From Dryas octopetala (taxonomy: Eukaryota > Streptophyta > Magnoliopsida > Rosales > Rosaceae): 64,000 bases of DNA. A program made the translations under genes and the position numbers. The notes under the pieces are model-generated. The model was not told the DNA's origin. It searched no databases and saw nothing but the letters and a program-made list of their open reading frames with translations. Of this stretch, positions 44,742 through 56,089 are shown in pieces. The stretch spans positions 11,511,738 to 11,575,737 of the forward strand of contig OY992833.1 in the NCBI GenBank assembly GCA_963921425.1. The letters are read 5' to 3'. How positions within the stretch are numbered: the first letter of the stretch is position 1; each line of letters starts with the position of its first letter.

Positions 44742-47700
44742 TTACTGGTAATAAGTCTTCAAGTGCTCAGCGTTCCAGCTATGCTTGAGAGGCTTCCCAG
44801 CCAGAGTGGCCAAGTTGTAAGTGCCAGGCTTGATTATGCCTGTGATTCTGTATGGTCCGGTCCAGTTCGGATCGAATGAGCTCTCCTTGATGGCAAGGGG
44901 ATTCTTTTTCATGACGAGATTGCCCAATCCGAAGTTTCTGGGTCTGATCCTTTGATTGTAGTATTTGGCTACCCTCTGTTGGTAAGCGGCTCGGCAGAGG
45001 TTGGCATCAGTTCGCCTCTCCTCGATCATGTCTAGGCCGAGCCGAAGTCCGGTGTCATTGGTCTCGGGATTGTACGTGCCGGTCCGGAATGAAGGAGTCC
45101 CCATTTCGACCGGGACGACAGCGTCAGTTCCGAACGCCAATGCATAGGGTGTTTCCTTCGTGGAGTTGCGGTAGGAAGTTCGGTAGGACCAAAGCACCTC
45201 TGGCAGGAGTTCAGGCCAATTTCCCTTAGCATTATCTAGTTTAATCTTGAGGGTCTTTTTGATGATCTTGTTGATGGCCTCGACCTGTCCGTTCGACTGC
45301 GGATGGTAAGGCGCGGTGAAGCGCAAGTTGATGTTCAGACGTGAACAAAAATTCCTGAATTTCTTGCAGTCGAACTGCTTGCCATTGTCCGCAATGATGG
45401 TGTGCGGCATGCCGAACCGGCAAATGATGTTCTTCCAGACGAAGGTCTCCATCCGCTCGGCTGTGGTTGTGGCTAGGGGCTCGGCCTCGGCCCATTTGGT
45501 GAAGTAGTCGACTGCTACCACCGCCATGGTGACTTGTCCTTTCGCCTTCGGCATAGGGCCGATCAGATCGAGTCCCCACTGCGCGAACGGCCAGGGGCTG
45601 GATATGGAGGTCAGCAGCTGGGGAGGTTGATGGGGAACCGTGGCAAATTGCTGGCACTTGATACAAGCGCGAGACAGATGATCTGCGTCCTTGTTCAGTG
45701 TTGGCCAGAAATAACCCTGTCTGATCGTCTTGTAGGCGAGGGCTCTTCCTCCAGAGTGGTTTCCGCATATCCCCTCGTGGATTTCTCTCAGCACATCCTG
45801 ACCTTCTTGGGGAGTGACACACCGCAAGTAAGGCAGGGAGAAACTCCTCCTGTAGAGCTGACCGTTGATCATGCTGAACCGAGCCGACCTCGTCTTGACG
45901 AGACGTGCCTTGTCCTTCTCTGGGGGAAGGATCCCGGAGACCAAGTAGTTGATGATCGGCGCCATCCAGTTCGGCTCGGCCTCGGTCTGCATGACGGTGA
46001 CTTCGTTTTCGGCGGTGCTAGGTCTGTCCAGGATTTCAACTGGAACGTGCCTAGCGGATCCGGTGTCTGTGGCCGAAGCCAAGCGTGCCAAGGCGTCGGC
46101 TCTGCAGTTTTCTGCCCTCGGGATTTGGGATATTTTGTATTTGCGGAAGTTCCCGAGCAGCAAACGGGTCTTCTCGAGATAGGCAGTCATGCTGGGCTCC
46201 CGAGTCTCATACTCTCCCAATATCTGATTGACGATTAGTTGGGAGTCGCTGAAGATGTTCAGTTTGGTTGCGCCGAGCTCCTTTGCCAGTCTGAGTCCGG
46301 CGATGAGAGCTTCATACTCTGCTTCATTGTTGGATGCTTGAAATCTGAAGCGAAGAGCATACTCCATCACAACTTGTTCTGGGGAGATCAGAACAAGCCC
46401 GGCTCCGCTTCCCATGGCGTTGGAAGATCCGTCCACATAGAGGGTCCAGGTGAGGAGGTCAACCTGGCCGCGTTCGCCGATTGTGTTCGGATCGGCTGCT
46501 GCTGGCATAGCGTCGGCACGCGGTGGATCTTCCGTCGAGGTGGTCGACTCACAGATGAAGTCCGACATGGCCTGACCTTTGATGGCCGTCCTGGGACGGT
46601 AGATGATGTCAAACTCGCCGAGCTCGATTGACCACTTGATGAGCCGACCCGAAGTCTCTGGTTTCGCCAGGATTTGTCTGAGCGGCTGGTCCGTCAAGAC
46701 AACGATGGAATGAGCCTGGAAGTAGGGCCTAAATTTCCGAGCCGAGCTAACCAGGGCGAGAGCCATCTTCTCGAATTTTGGATACCTGGTCTCGGCATCG
46801 GCGAGGGCTCGGCTCGTATAGAAGACGGGGTGTTGTACACCGCCGATCTCTCTCACTAGAACTGAGCTAAGAGCCGAGTCAGAGACAGAAAGGTAGAGGA
46901 AAAGTTCTTCACCTTCCTCTGGTTTGGATAAGATGGGAGGTTCCCCCATGTGCCTTTTCAGATCTTGAAAGGCCTGCTCGCATTGGGGGGTCCATTCTAT
47001 GCTCTTCCCTGCTCCCCTTAAGGCTTTGAAGAAAGGGAGGCACCGGTCGGTGGATTTTGAGATGAACCGGTTCAGGGCGGCGACTCTTCCAGTCAGACTC
47101 TGGATTTCCTTGCGTGTCCTTGGGGACTTCATGTTGATCAAGGCTTGGATTTTCTCTGGGTTGGCCTCAATCCCCCGTTAGCTGACCAGGTAGCCAAGGA
47201 ACTTGCCCGACCGAACCCCAAAGACGCATTTGGCTGGGTTCAGCCGCATCTGATACTCTTTTAGGACTCCGAACATGTCTGAGAGGTCCCTGACGTGATC
47301 ATCCGCCTTGATGCTTTTGACCAGCTTGTCATCCACGTAAACCTCTACGGATTTGCCGATGGAAGATCTGAACATGTGGTTGACCAGCCTTTGGTAGGTG
47401 GCTCCGGCGTTTTTGAGGCCGAAGGGCATGACCTTGTAACAGTACATGCCGCGATCCGTTATGAAAGATGTGCCTTCCTGGTCGGACTTGTGCATCAGGA
47501 TCTGGTTGTATCCAGAGTAGGCGTCCATGAAGCTGAGGAGCTGATGTCCTGCTGTTGCATCGACGAGCTGATCTATTCTGGGCAAGGGAAAGCTATCCTT
47601 GGGACAAGCCCTGTTCAGATCGGTGAAGTCCACACACATCCTCCACTTCCCATTGTTCTTCTTTACCATGACCACGTTGGCAAGCCAGTCGGGGTAGTTG

Positions 47701-50681
47701 ACCTCCCGGATGAACCCGTTGTTTTGCAACTTGGTTACCTCTTCAGCCATGGTGGCGTATCGGACCGGATCGTATGACCTCCTCTTCTGACGGACCGGTT
47801 TGCATCCTGGGTCAGTGTTCAGCCTGTGGGTGATCACGTCAGACGATATGCCTGGCATGTCATCGTAAGACCAGGCGAACACTTCCGCGTTGGCACGGAG
47901 GAAGTCAATTATGGCGGAGCGCTGCTCGAGGCTGATCTGAGTCCCCACTCGGACGAGCCGATCCGGTGTCTCGGCCGAGATCGGCACTTCCTCCCAAGCC
48001 TCGGCGGGAAGGGGCCGAGAATCTGAGCTCGGCTCGGAAGTGAAGTCGAATGTCTCCGCCCTCGGCCATCTGCCCGAATCGGCGATGGAGTCAAGTTCCT
48101 GCGAGTTCGGCAGCTGACCCTTCTGCTTGATCGAAGCGGCGTTGCATGACCGAGCCGAGCACTGGTCTCCTTGAATGACGATGCAGTCGTCGCCCACCGG
48201 ACATTTGATGAGGAGGTTGGCGTAATGGACGATGCAGTCAAGGTCGACCAGAGCCGGTCTGCCCAGAATGATGTTGTAGGCTGACGGCCGCTTGACGACA
48301 ATGAAGTACGTCATGCAGGTCTTCTTGATCGGCCCCTTCCCGAGCGAGAGGGGAAGGTAGATGTGTCCGAGGGGCTGAACCACTTCTCCCCCGAACCCGA
48401 CCAAGGCAGGTGTATCGGTCTCCAGCTTGTCCTCGCCGATGCCCATCTGCGCGAACGCAGAGTGGTAGAGGATGTTGACTGAGCTTCCTCCATCGACGAA
48501 GGAGCGCGCGATGGTTGTCCCGGCCACCTCAGCCACTATGACGACCGGATCATAGTGGGGAAAGATGATCTCGTTTGCCTCGTTCGGCTCAAAGGTGACC
48601 GGTGTCCAGTCCTTCCGTTGTCTTTTGGAAGTGCTGGGCTGACCTGCCTGGATCGACAGGGACTCGTGAGCTTGAGCCGCCTGTCGGACATACTCCTTCT
48701 GGGATCGGTTCGAGCTCCCCACGAAGGTTGGCCCCCCCTCGATCGATCCGATGGCAGCATCTCGGACGTCGATGGTATTGGTGGGCTTCTTCGGCGCGGC
48801 CTTGGGTATCCTAGGCCCACCGGCCAGGAATTGATTGATCTTACCCGCCCGGGCAAGAGTCTCAATCCCGTCGCGGAGGGCGTAGCAATCACCCGTAACG
48901 TGGCCGTGATTGGAGTGGTATTTGCAGAAGACGCCCTCCTTGATTTTGTCTGGGGGTGGTCCCTTGATCTCCCTTGCAACTGGGAGTTGATCCTTGACCT
49001 TGGAGTAGATTGTCTCCAGACCGGCATTGAGGGGAGTGTATTCTGTGTACTGGACAAACTTGGGTCCCTTACCCAGAAGTTGGCGTGGCTCCTCGGTCCT
49101 GGTCTTCTTGGATTGGACCTGGGGTTTGGGACTTGCAACCTCTCCCTCCTTCCTCTTGGCCGAGGTCGGCCTGGGATTCAGGGCCTCCACCTGAGCATCC
49201 CACTCCTCAGCCCGCGCCCACTTAGTGGCTTCGGCAGAAAGCTCATCGTAAGTGGAGGGAGGATTCCTCATTAGGTGGGAGCGGAGTCCCCCAGCATGCA
49301 GACCTTGCATGAGGGCATTCTTTGCTGACCTATCGTCGCAATCGTCGCACTTCGTATACTCGATGTTGAAGCGGATCAGATAGGCCTTGAGGCTCTCCCC
49401 TTCCTGCTGCTTAACGAGCGACATATCGTTCAAGTTGTAGAGTCGTTCGGATACAACCCGATATCTCGCCAGGAAGGCCCTTCGGAGGTCGGAGAATGAG
49501 TCGATGGAGTTCGGTTGGAGAGTTCGGAACCATCCCCGAGCCGAGCCCTTCAAGGTCGAAGGGAAGATTCTGCACTTCGTGGCTTCAGATGCCTGGCGGG
49601 CCTCCATGGCGTATCTGAAGCTGTCAAGATGGTCGTAGGGATCCTTGGTCCCATCGTACTGATCCATCTTGGGGGGTTTGGTGTCGCGGGAGACCTCAGC
49701 ATCCAGGATTCTGCTGGTGTACGGGAGGGGGAGTTCCTCTCCGTGGTCGGCCCTACCGGTGTACCCCCTGGAGATCTCGACGTGGCCGAGCCGATCGTGG
49801 ACGCTCCGGATTTGGTCCTGGACCAGTGTCCGGACAAGATTTTCCACGTCGGGCGGGGTCGGCTCGACCGCATTTTCCCCTAAGCATTCGGCCTGGTTAC
49901 CGAGTCTCTCACTCACCGGCTGGCGAGTGATCCTCTCGCTCACCGGTCGTCGATCCGACATGATCATAGTCGATCCCAGTCGGTCGCTCACCGATCGTCT
50001 CCCTGAGTGAGCTCCTGATGGGGAAGGATCCTGGCTGATGATGGGGCCGAGCCTATCCCCAATCGGGACCCTGGTTTCAGCCGAACCGACTGGACTGTTG
50101 GCCCCCAACCTTGATTGGGCCGGGGGTCGTCGGTTTGTATTCGGGTCGGCACGGTCTCCGCCCGAATTCCTGGGGACACGTTTCCCGAAAGCCACCTGTT
50201 TTCGCTGAAGAAGACGGTGGGCGTTCAGGCACTCGGCCTGTTCGGCCGGGGGCATGTCCTCGAAGCCCGGGAAGACGTGATCCGAGTCCTGCCGATCGGT
50301 CTGGTCGTTCGGCTCGGCAGGAGTGCTTTGCCGAGAAGGAGATGGTGAAAGGACCTCCTGCTCGGTTCGGGTTCGGCGCGATTGGAAACCCGATCCCCCA
50401 CTATTCTCGAGCCGAGCACGATGGCGTGCAAGTTCGCCGGCCAGCTCGGCCTGCTTCGCAAGCAGCTCATTATTCTGCTTGAGAAGTGCATTCTCAGCGG
50501 CCTGGTGCCGCTGGCTCTCCCTAAGGAGTTTGTGAGCAGCTCGGATTTTGGAGGGACCTTTGGACTTGGATGTCCTGGGGAGTTGTGCTCCCCTTGTCTT
50601 TTCAGGTGTCTCAGGCTGATGTTGTTCATCATTCTGAGATGCTCCTGAGGAAGAGCTGGTGTCCCGAAAGATAGTAGCCAT
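44742..50681 (-). pseudogene. Tat-lineage gag-pol polyprotein, one nonsense codon
   Basis: Minus-strand frame from ATG 50681 (M-A-T-I-F-R-D) to 44742, about 1980 codons, broken only by TAA at 47178-47180. The next 12 codons and the rest of pol continue in the same frame; where the stop lies, homologues would have Gln (CAA to TAA is one change). Domains in order: coiled, charged N-terminus; Gag (G-S-A-R-G-W-F near residue 382); Cys/His knuckle (C-K-Y-H-S-N-H-G-H, ~585); aspartic protease (V-D-G-G-S-S, ~728); reverse transcriptase with Y-V-D-D (~1114). After the stop come the RT-linked RNase H, a second RNase H (Y-V-D-G-S-S; N-N-E-A-E-Y-E-A; S-D-S-Q-L), and integrase with H-H-C-C finger and D, D, E acids (G-L-D-L-I-G-P; A-D-N-G-K-Q-F; V-E-A-I-N). 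Dual RNase H marks the Tat lineage. Codon use is GC-rich, unlike the AT-rich surroundings. Confidence 0.9.
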
Positions 50682-50743
50682 GATGACTTATGTGAAGGAA
50701 GGGCTTAGCACTTGTAGTGATGAACACAACGGCTGAAGTCGAA

Positions 50744-50761
50744 TTCCCACAGACGGCGCCA
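50744..50761 (-). promoter_or_regulatory. Primer-binding site of the Tat element
   Basis: On the minus strand TGGCGCCGTCTGTGGGAA, three bases after the 5' LTR end. This 18-mer type is common in plant Tat/RIRE2-like gypsy elements. The gag ATG follows only ~60 bp later. Confidence 0.85.
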
Positions 50762-50764
50762 ATC

Positions 50765-51824
50765 TGTTGATGCAAATTCTCGTAAGGCAGATGCAACAAC
50801 GTAGAGATGATGACTTGGCTGATCCGAAGTCCTGCTGGATGTTGAGATGGATGTTGATTGGGATCTTCCTGTAGACAAAACAATATCAAAGGGAATGGAC
50901 CGGTGTGGTGCCAGCCAAACACACTCCGATGATGAAATCAGTGATGGTGTTTGATGGTGGATGAGGAAGAACAGAAGATGAACTTGGGAGAATAGGAAGA
51001 ACAAGGCAAATGTTCTGGGTTATTCTCAGCAAGTTGGGTAAGCTCTTTGGTGAGTGGAAATTTTGTGTAAGTGTTTTGTGTGTAGATGCGTAGTGTTTGT
51101 TTTGCACATATGGGTTGATATATATAAGCAAAGGAAAACCTAATGAGTAAGTTACCTACATTGTGAATGAATGGTCGCCAGAGACCCACGCACCTGGCCA
51201 GACCTAGTTGCATGTTCAGATGCTTGCTTCCTCAGCATTCAATGCTGCACTGAATGCTCCATTAAATGCAAGGTTGGAAGGTTCAGGCAAACTGCCCCAA
51301 TAGTCATGAATGCAGGCCTGACATTCCCTCTGTCAGAAGATTTGTGTCAGGTGCATTTAAGTGTGGCGGTTCGTCCCAGCGTGATCTTCCCGGGAATGGC
51401 GGCGGAGATCCGAGCCGAGCCGATACAAGCACATGTTCTTATGCGTAGACATAAAGTCCATGTGTGATCGGATCGGGCATGGGATTCAAGACCGAGCCGA
51501 TCCAGTAGAATGGGGTCCTTCCGAGCCCTAACTGGTCGACGCCAGAACTCGAAAAGAGACCGTGCCCTGTGCCGAGCCGAGCCGAACCGGGATGACCGTG
51601 GTGAGATGGACACTCGATCCATTGAAAGATCATCGGTTCGGCTCGGACCGAACATGGTGGGCCCGACGTGGAAATTCGGTCTGAGCTGGCAGAGGAAATG
51701 CTGACCAGTGATGATGTGGAGGTCAAAGTTTGACCACAGAGAGTCAACTCCGAGGTGGGTGTTGACCAGCCACGTGTCGAGCTGTGACTGGCTATTCGGA
51801 TCGATGTGGATTTTCCCACAAACA
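50765..51824 (-). repeat. 5' LTR of the Tat element
   Basis: 1060 bp, TGTTTGTGGG...CATCAACA on the minus strand. A TATA-like CTTATATATATC (complement of about 51117-51128) is the likely promoter for the gag-pol transcript. The rest is rich in the word GAGCCGA and its complement, as in the coding part. Confidence 0.9.
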
Positions 51825-51829
51825 GGTAT

Positions 51830-53240
51830 ATAAAATATGTATCATGTATGTTTTAATTGATTTGCTTTCTGTAATATACTATTATGTATGATTAATTCTA
51901 TTGGGTTGATTATGTTTGAGTTGTATGATTCTAACTTGTTATATATGAATGGGACGGAATGGGTAATACCATAATTATGATGTGTGGATCAAGATTGATA
52001 GTAACTATGGTGGTGCAAGATTTGAAAAGTTTGAAATCGGTTTTGATTCCATCAATACGTTTTGGTTTCCAGCATGTTTATTTATTTGATTATGGTTGAG
52101 TAATTTTAAAGGGATCAATCTAGGTGGATCAAATACCTTTGAACATATCGTTTTTATATGTCGATCCATTAATGTGATATATTGATCATGATCAAACAGT
52201 AATGTTGATGGCCATTTAATTCTTATACATATGAAATGTACGTGGGTTTATGATTGGTATTAATGTTTATATGTGGTTTAGATATTCCTTTTGATATCTA
52301 ATGTGGCCAGTTTTCAATTTTGTAAATTAATAAATTTCTAGTTGTCAGTTTTCAATTTTGTAAATTAATAAATTTCTAGTTGTATGGTTATTTTCCAATT
52401 CATAAGACTGAATGTGTCATTTAAAGAGTTAATTATATCATCTTACTATAGAGGGTTAAATGCAACAGTTTTGAAACCTCAGAGGGTGTGTGTAATTGTT
52501 GAAATCTCAGGGGGTATATATGAAAAAACGATAAATCTCAGAGGGTATAAGTGTAATTAACTCGTTATTTAAATGACTACTTATTTGATCTAGTATGTAT
52601 GATCAATTATGAGCTTATGATATATTGATCCTGATTTAGACATGCATAGCAAATTAAAGTTTAAAGGAATATATATGAAATTTTATATATTTCAATCTCA
52701 TTATAGCTTGTCTTATATGAGGAGGCAATCTCAAGTATTTATTGCCAGGGATTAATGCCAATTTGGTCTGTAGATTATTATACTTGTATCAGTTTGGCCC
52801 CCAGACTTATAATTTAAAAAATTTAGTCCCCAAACTTTTTCAATTTTTCTAATTGAAGTTGTTTAGTCAATTTACACATTTTTGGTCCATGAACATCAAT
52901 TATACTTTATTTGTTTATGAGCCCTAACCATGTTTCTCAAGCCAAAACAACAACGACACCCACCAATATCAACATCCAAGACAAAAACAACCAATTGGCT
53001 TTGAACGGAAAGTGTGTAAATTGACTGAACAACCTCAATTATAGGCCTAGTTAGATAAGTCATTGTGTCGTAGTACATGGAAGGAATCATACTTTTGAAT
53101 TGTATGGAATCGCCGTGACTCACTGTGATTTGTTTAACTAAGGTAAACCATTAGAGTGACTGATTCAATTTTCTTGCGCATTTATGTTTCTTAAATCAGG
53201 TCATAATAGTTAGGATTATTATATTGACCAAATAGGAGAC
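51830..53240. other. Non-coding interior of the small LTR element
   Basis: AT-rich with no open frame of note. A ~50-bp direct duplication (CAGTTTTCAATTTTGTAAATTAATAAATTTCTAGTTGT) starts near 52310 and 52346. It contains the truncated Mutator MITE at 52748-53045. Confidence 0.55.
52748..53045. mobile_element. Truncated Mutator-like MITE
   Basis: Starts GGGATTAATGCCAATTTGGT and runs through words shared with the intact MITE at 10921-11315 (ATACTTGTATCAGTTTG, CCCCAGACTT, CAATTTACACATTTTT, then the inverted GTGTAAATTGACTGAAC). The right inverted end is missing after ~53043. Confidence 0.7.
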
Positions 53241-53756
53241 TGTTGGAATTAATTGCTTGTTCGACAAGTAAGTACCCTATTAATCATTAATCAGATCATA
53301 ATTAATTGCTTGCTTACTTGTGGTCCATATAACAATCCCGATCTAATAAGGATTATAATTGGTATAATCATAATAATAAAAGAATTTGGGTTAGTTTTAT
53401 AGTCTATATCTACTATAATGGACTGTAGAGATTAAAGATATTATAATAGGAAATTCGGTCCTCTCTTCCTATAAATATGTAGGCTATTTCATCTTAAACC
53501 TACAGACACACAAAATACACTTTAAGAAATTGGTTTATAGCAGAAGGGAGAGAAACACGTACGAATTTCAGTTCTTAGGATTTTGAGAGTAACTCGTCGT
53601 CAATCATTATTTCTCATTTAAATATCGAGTCTCATAGATCAAGGTATGTATTTATGGTTAATTAAATTTTCGCCTTAAGTAATTGTGAGAGTCATGAAGT
53701 TTTAGGTCTTGGATTTATGGATTGAGTCTAATGATTTACTCAATATAAAACTTACA
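53241..53756 (+). repeat. 3' LTR of the small non-coding LTR element
   Basis: 516 bp. Longer than the left LTR because of an internal TTAATTGCTTGCTTACTT-type duplication (about 53285-53320) and because it retains about 70 bp lost from the left copy (53560-53640). Confidence 0.8.
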
Positions 53757-54102
53757 TATTGTTCTATATTCATAAGCCTATCTTTCTTTGATTTTGCAAG
53801 CACCAAATCATAAATTATTAGCTTATTTATTAGTTTGCCCCTTGAAAGTAACTTCAAGTTTCATTTTACCCTCTAAGGTTTATTTTGTATCACATTACCC
53901 CCTGAAACAAATTTTTGTGTATCACTTAGCCCACTTCTAATTTTTACAAATTTTGGAAATTAATTAAAAATAGTTTCGGACTCAGAAAAATACACGAAAA
54001 ATTTATGCGGACTCGTCTTGACTAGTTCTAATTTACTATGGGGTCAAATTACAAATTTTCCCTCTGAGAGTTTCCAGAAAATTTGGGAAGTCCAGTGTAC
54101 TC

Positions 54103-54393
54103 CTGAGGGTGTATATATGCGTCCATTTTTCTCCTTTTAGCATGGTATTTATAGTGGAGGCGGTCCAAAACCCTAGTCCTTCCTCCTTGGGATTGTTGAC
54201 AAGTGTACGCTTCAAAAGTGGCCTAAAATTCCTGGTACAATTTGACAGCTAGGCCAGCCTTTGCTAGCTTTTTCTAGACATGTGTCAGCGTGTAAGTGGC
54301 TATATCCCTTATTGTCTCAAAGATTCTCTCGGCCAAGTCTAGCTGAGAGCTTTATTTCTCATTCGCCTATGTTGGATGGGTTTGCAACTGAGT
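54103..54393 (-). promoter_or_regulatory. Inverted copy of the promoter-like segment, inside the foldback element
   Basis: 291 bp matching the complement of 56193-56483 over equal length with about eight differences (~97%). It carries the same TATA-like CTATAAATA, TAGGGTTT and site II words in minus orientation. Its presence between duplicated arms of the element suggests capture or filler insertion from the neighbouring locus. Confidence 0.8.
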
Positions 54394-55117
54394 AGGGGTG
54401 GGCACGGTCCAGTACAGTACAGTGCTCACCCCAAACTGTACACTAAACTGTAGAGTTGATCCAGTCCAGTCCGATGCTAGAGAACTGGAAATTTTGGCTC
54501 AGAACTGGACCAAACTGAACTGGAACAGTTCCAGTTCAGTCCAGTTCACTGTTTGGGGCTGGACCTCACTATTTGGGCCTTAGCCCAATTAAATTTTTGG
54601 GCCAAAAAAAATTTTAAAACATGTCTTTTTTTTAGTTTTTAACAACAAATCACAATATTTTTTTTAACAACAAATCACAACAATTCAACATTTAACAATT
54701 AACATATAAGACATCAAGTCATCAACATTCAACCGTTACATTTTTTATACCATTCCACAACCTACAAGATATCAACCAATAACCATTTCACAACCTTAAA
54801 GACTCAAAGTTACAAACCATTTACCCATCAAGATTCAAGACATCAACTATACATATAACCATATAAAGTTAACTACTTAACTTAGTAACTTACTAACCAT
54901 ACACCATTGTCCAAGTGCAAGTGCAAGTAAATTAAAAAATAAAAACCAACCAAAGCTAAAGAAGTTAATAACTTACTAAGTAACAAGTTACCAAATACAA
55001 ATTACAAACCAACTTAATACAAATTACAAAGTACAAACCAATTAAATACAAATTAAGTTACATGACTAAAAATAACACAAATTAAAATACCCTAGCCAAT
55101 TAAAATACAAATTAAGT
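54394..55117. mobile_element. Truncated hAT-type MITE
   Basis: Begins AGGGGTGGGCAC, the hAT-like end also seen at 20945, followed by many CCAGTCCAG/AACTGGA words and then a long A/C-rich, T-poor stretch (54640-55110). The matching right end is absent, cut where the second copy of the foldback arm starts. Confidence 0.55.
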
Positions 55118-56089
55118 TAATTAATTAAAAATAGTTTCGAACTCAAAGAAATATACGGAAAATTCTTACGGACTCGTCTAAACTAGTTCTAATTTACTAT
55201 GGGGTCAAATTACAAATTTGCCCTCTGAGAGTTTTTAGAAAATTTGGGAAGTCCAAATTTATTTATAGAAAATTAAAATAGATTTTCCTCTATAAAAATT
55301 CTAAAATTTTCGTAAAGTCTCGGATGAATTCTCAAAAATATTTTGGAAATTACCAAAAACCTGTTTTAGAGAATTCTTCTGAGACTTTATGAAAATTCTA
55401 GAATTTATTTTATAGAGGGAAATTTATTTTCCTTTAAGACTGAGAGGTCTTTTGGGTATGTAGCAAGTGTTTACAAGAAAGGTAGTGTTATTGTTTAGAA
55501 GACCACGGTGCAAACCTTGTATTTTTTGGAGTTCGAGAGATTATCCTATGAATTTCCAAAGAGTCTAGAGTATTTTAATTTTTTGAAAACACTCGGATGA
55601 AAAATTAGTAATTTGACCCCATAGTAAATTAGTACTAGTTAAGACGAGTCCGTAAGAATTTTTCGTGTATTTTTCTGAGTTCGGAACTATTTTTAATTAA
55701 TTTTCAAAGTTTGTAAAAATAGGAAGTGGACAAAATGATACAAGAGAATTAGTTTCAGGGAGTACTGTGATACAAAATAAACCTTAGGGGGTGAAGTTAG
55801 ATTATAAGTTACTTTCAGGGGGTGAAATAGTAAATAAGCCTAAATTATTTTAAATTTGCAACCTTGAGTTATACAATAATTTCAGAGAGTACTCTACAAT
55901 GCTAGCCCCGGAGAAACATCTCGTTATCATAATATAGAAAATTTATGTTTGTGCATTCAAGGGACAAAGATGATGAAATCTTAGTCCCTGAGTACCTTCC
56001 AAATGGGCAAAATTACCAACAAATGGGACATACCTAGTTTTGCTTGTGTCCAAGTGGGTATGAAGTTGCTAGTTGTTTATACCCATTTT

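Larger units (their letters stand above)
39521..51824 (-). mobile_element. Young Ty3/gypsy element of the Tat lineage, 12.3 kb
   Basis: Two 1060-bp LTRs (39521-40580 and 50765-51824), a perfect 5-bp target duplication GGTAT (39516-39520 and 51825-51829), primer site and purine tract all in place. By eye I count about four differences between the LTRs, so insertion is very recent. gag-pol runs on the minus strand (50681 to 44742) with one in-frame stop. A second gene lies on the opposite strand (41209-43602). Two RNase H domains in pol and an extra ORF between integrase and the 3' LTR define the Tat lineage. It inserted into the interior of the small non-coding LTR element. Confidence 0.95.
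38883..53756 (+). mobile_element. Small non-coding LTR retrotransposon (TRIM/LARD-like), split by the Tat element
   Basis: LTRs at 38883-39299 and 53241-53756 both start TGTTGGAATTAATTGCTTGT and end ...AATATAAAACTTACA. After the left LTR comes TGCTATCAGAGC (39302-39313), one base off the initiator-Met primer site. Before the right LTR is AAATAGGAGAC. The element's own interior (39300-39520 plus 51830-53240, ~1.6 kb) has no coding signal. LTRs differ by many substitutions, a ~70-bp gap (left) and a ~40-bp insertion (right), so it is old. I could not find a clean 5-bp target duplication. Confidence 0.8.
53820..55840. mobile_element. Mutator-like foldback element with 9-bp target duplication
   Basis: 2021 bp flanked by the perfect 9-bp duplication TAAATTATT (53811-53819 and 55841-55849). 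Inverted ends of roughly 240 bp: left AGCTTATTTATTAG..., right complement GGCTTATTTACTAT..., with shared words CCCTGAAA, AAGGTTTATTTTGTATCAC and AATTTACTATGGGGTCAAAT. A third, direct copy of the inner part of the left arm lies at about 55118-55256. Between the two direct copies sits foreign DNA: a promoter-like block (54103-54393) and part of a hAT-type element (54394-55117). It encodes no transposase. Confidence 0.85.

Noticed and set aside
45241..50660. Many ORFs antisense or out of frame to gag-pol
   Set aside because: Shadows of a long GC-rich coding region; no domain and no regulatory signal, unlike the plus-strand ORF at 41209.
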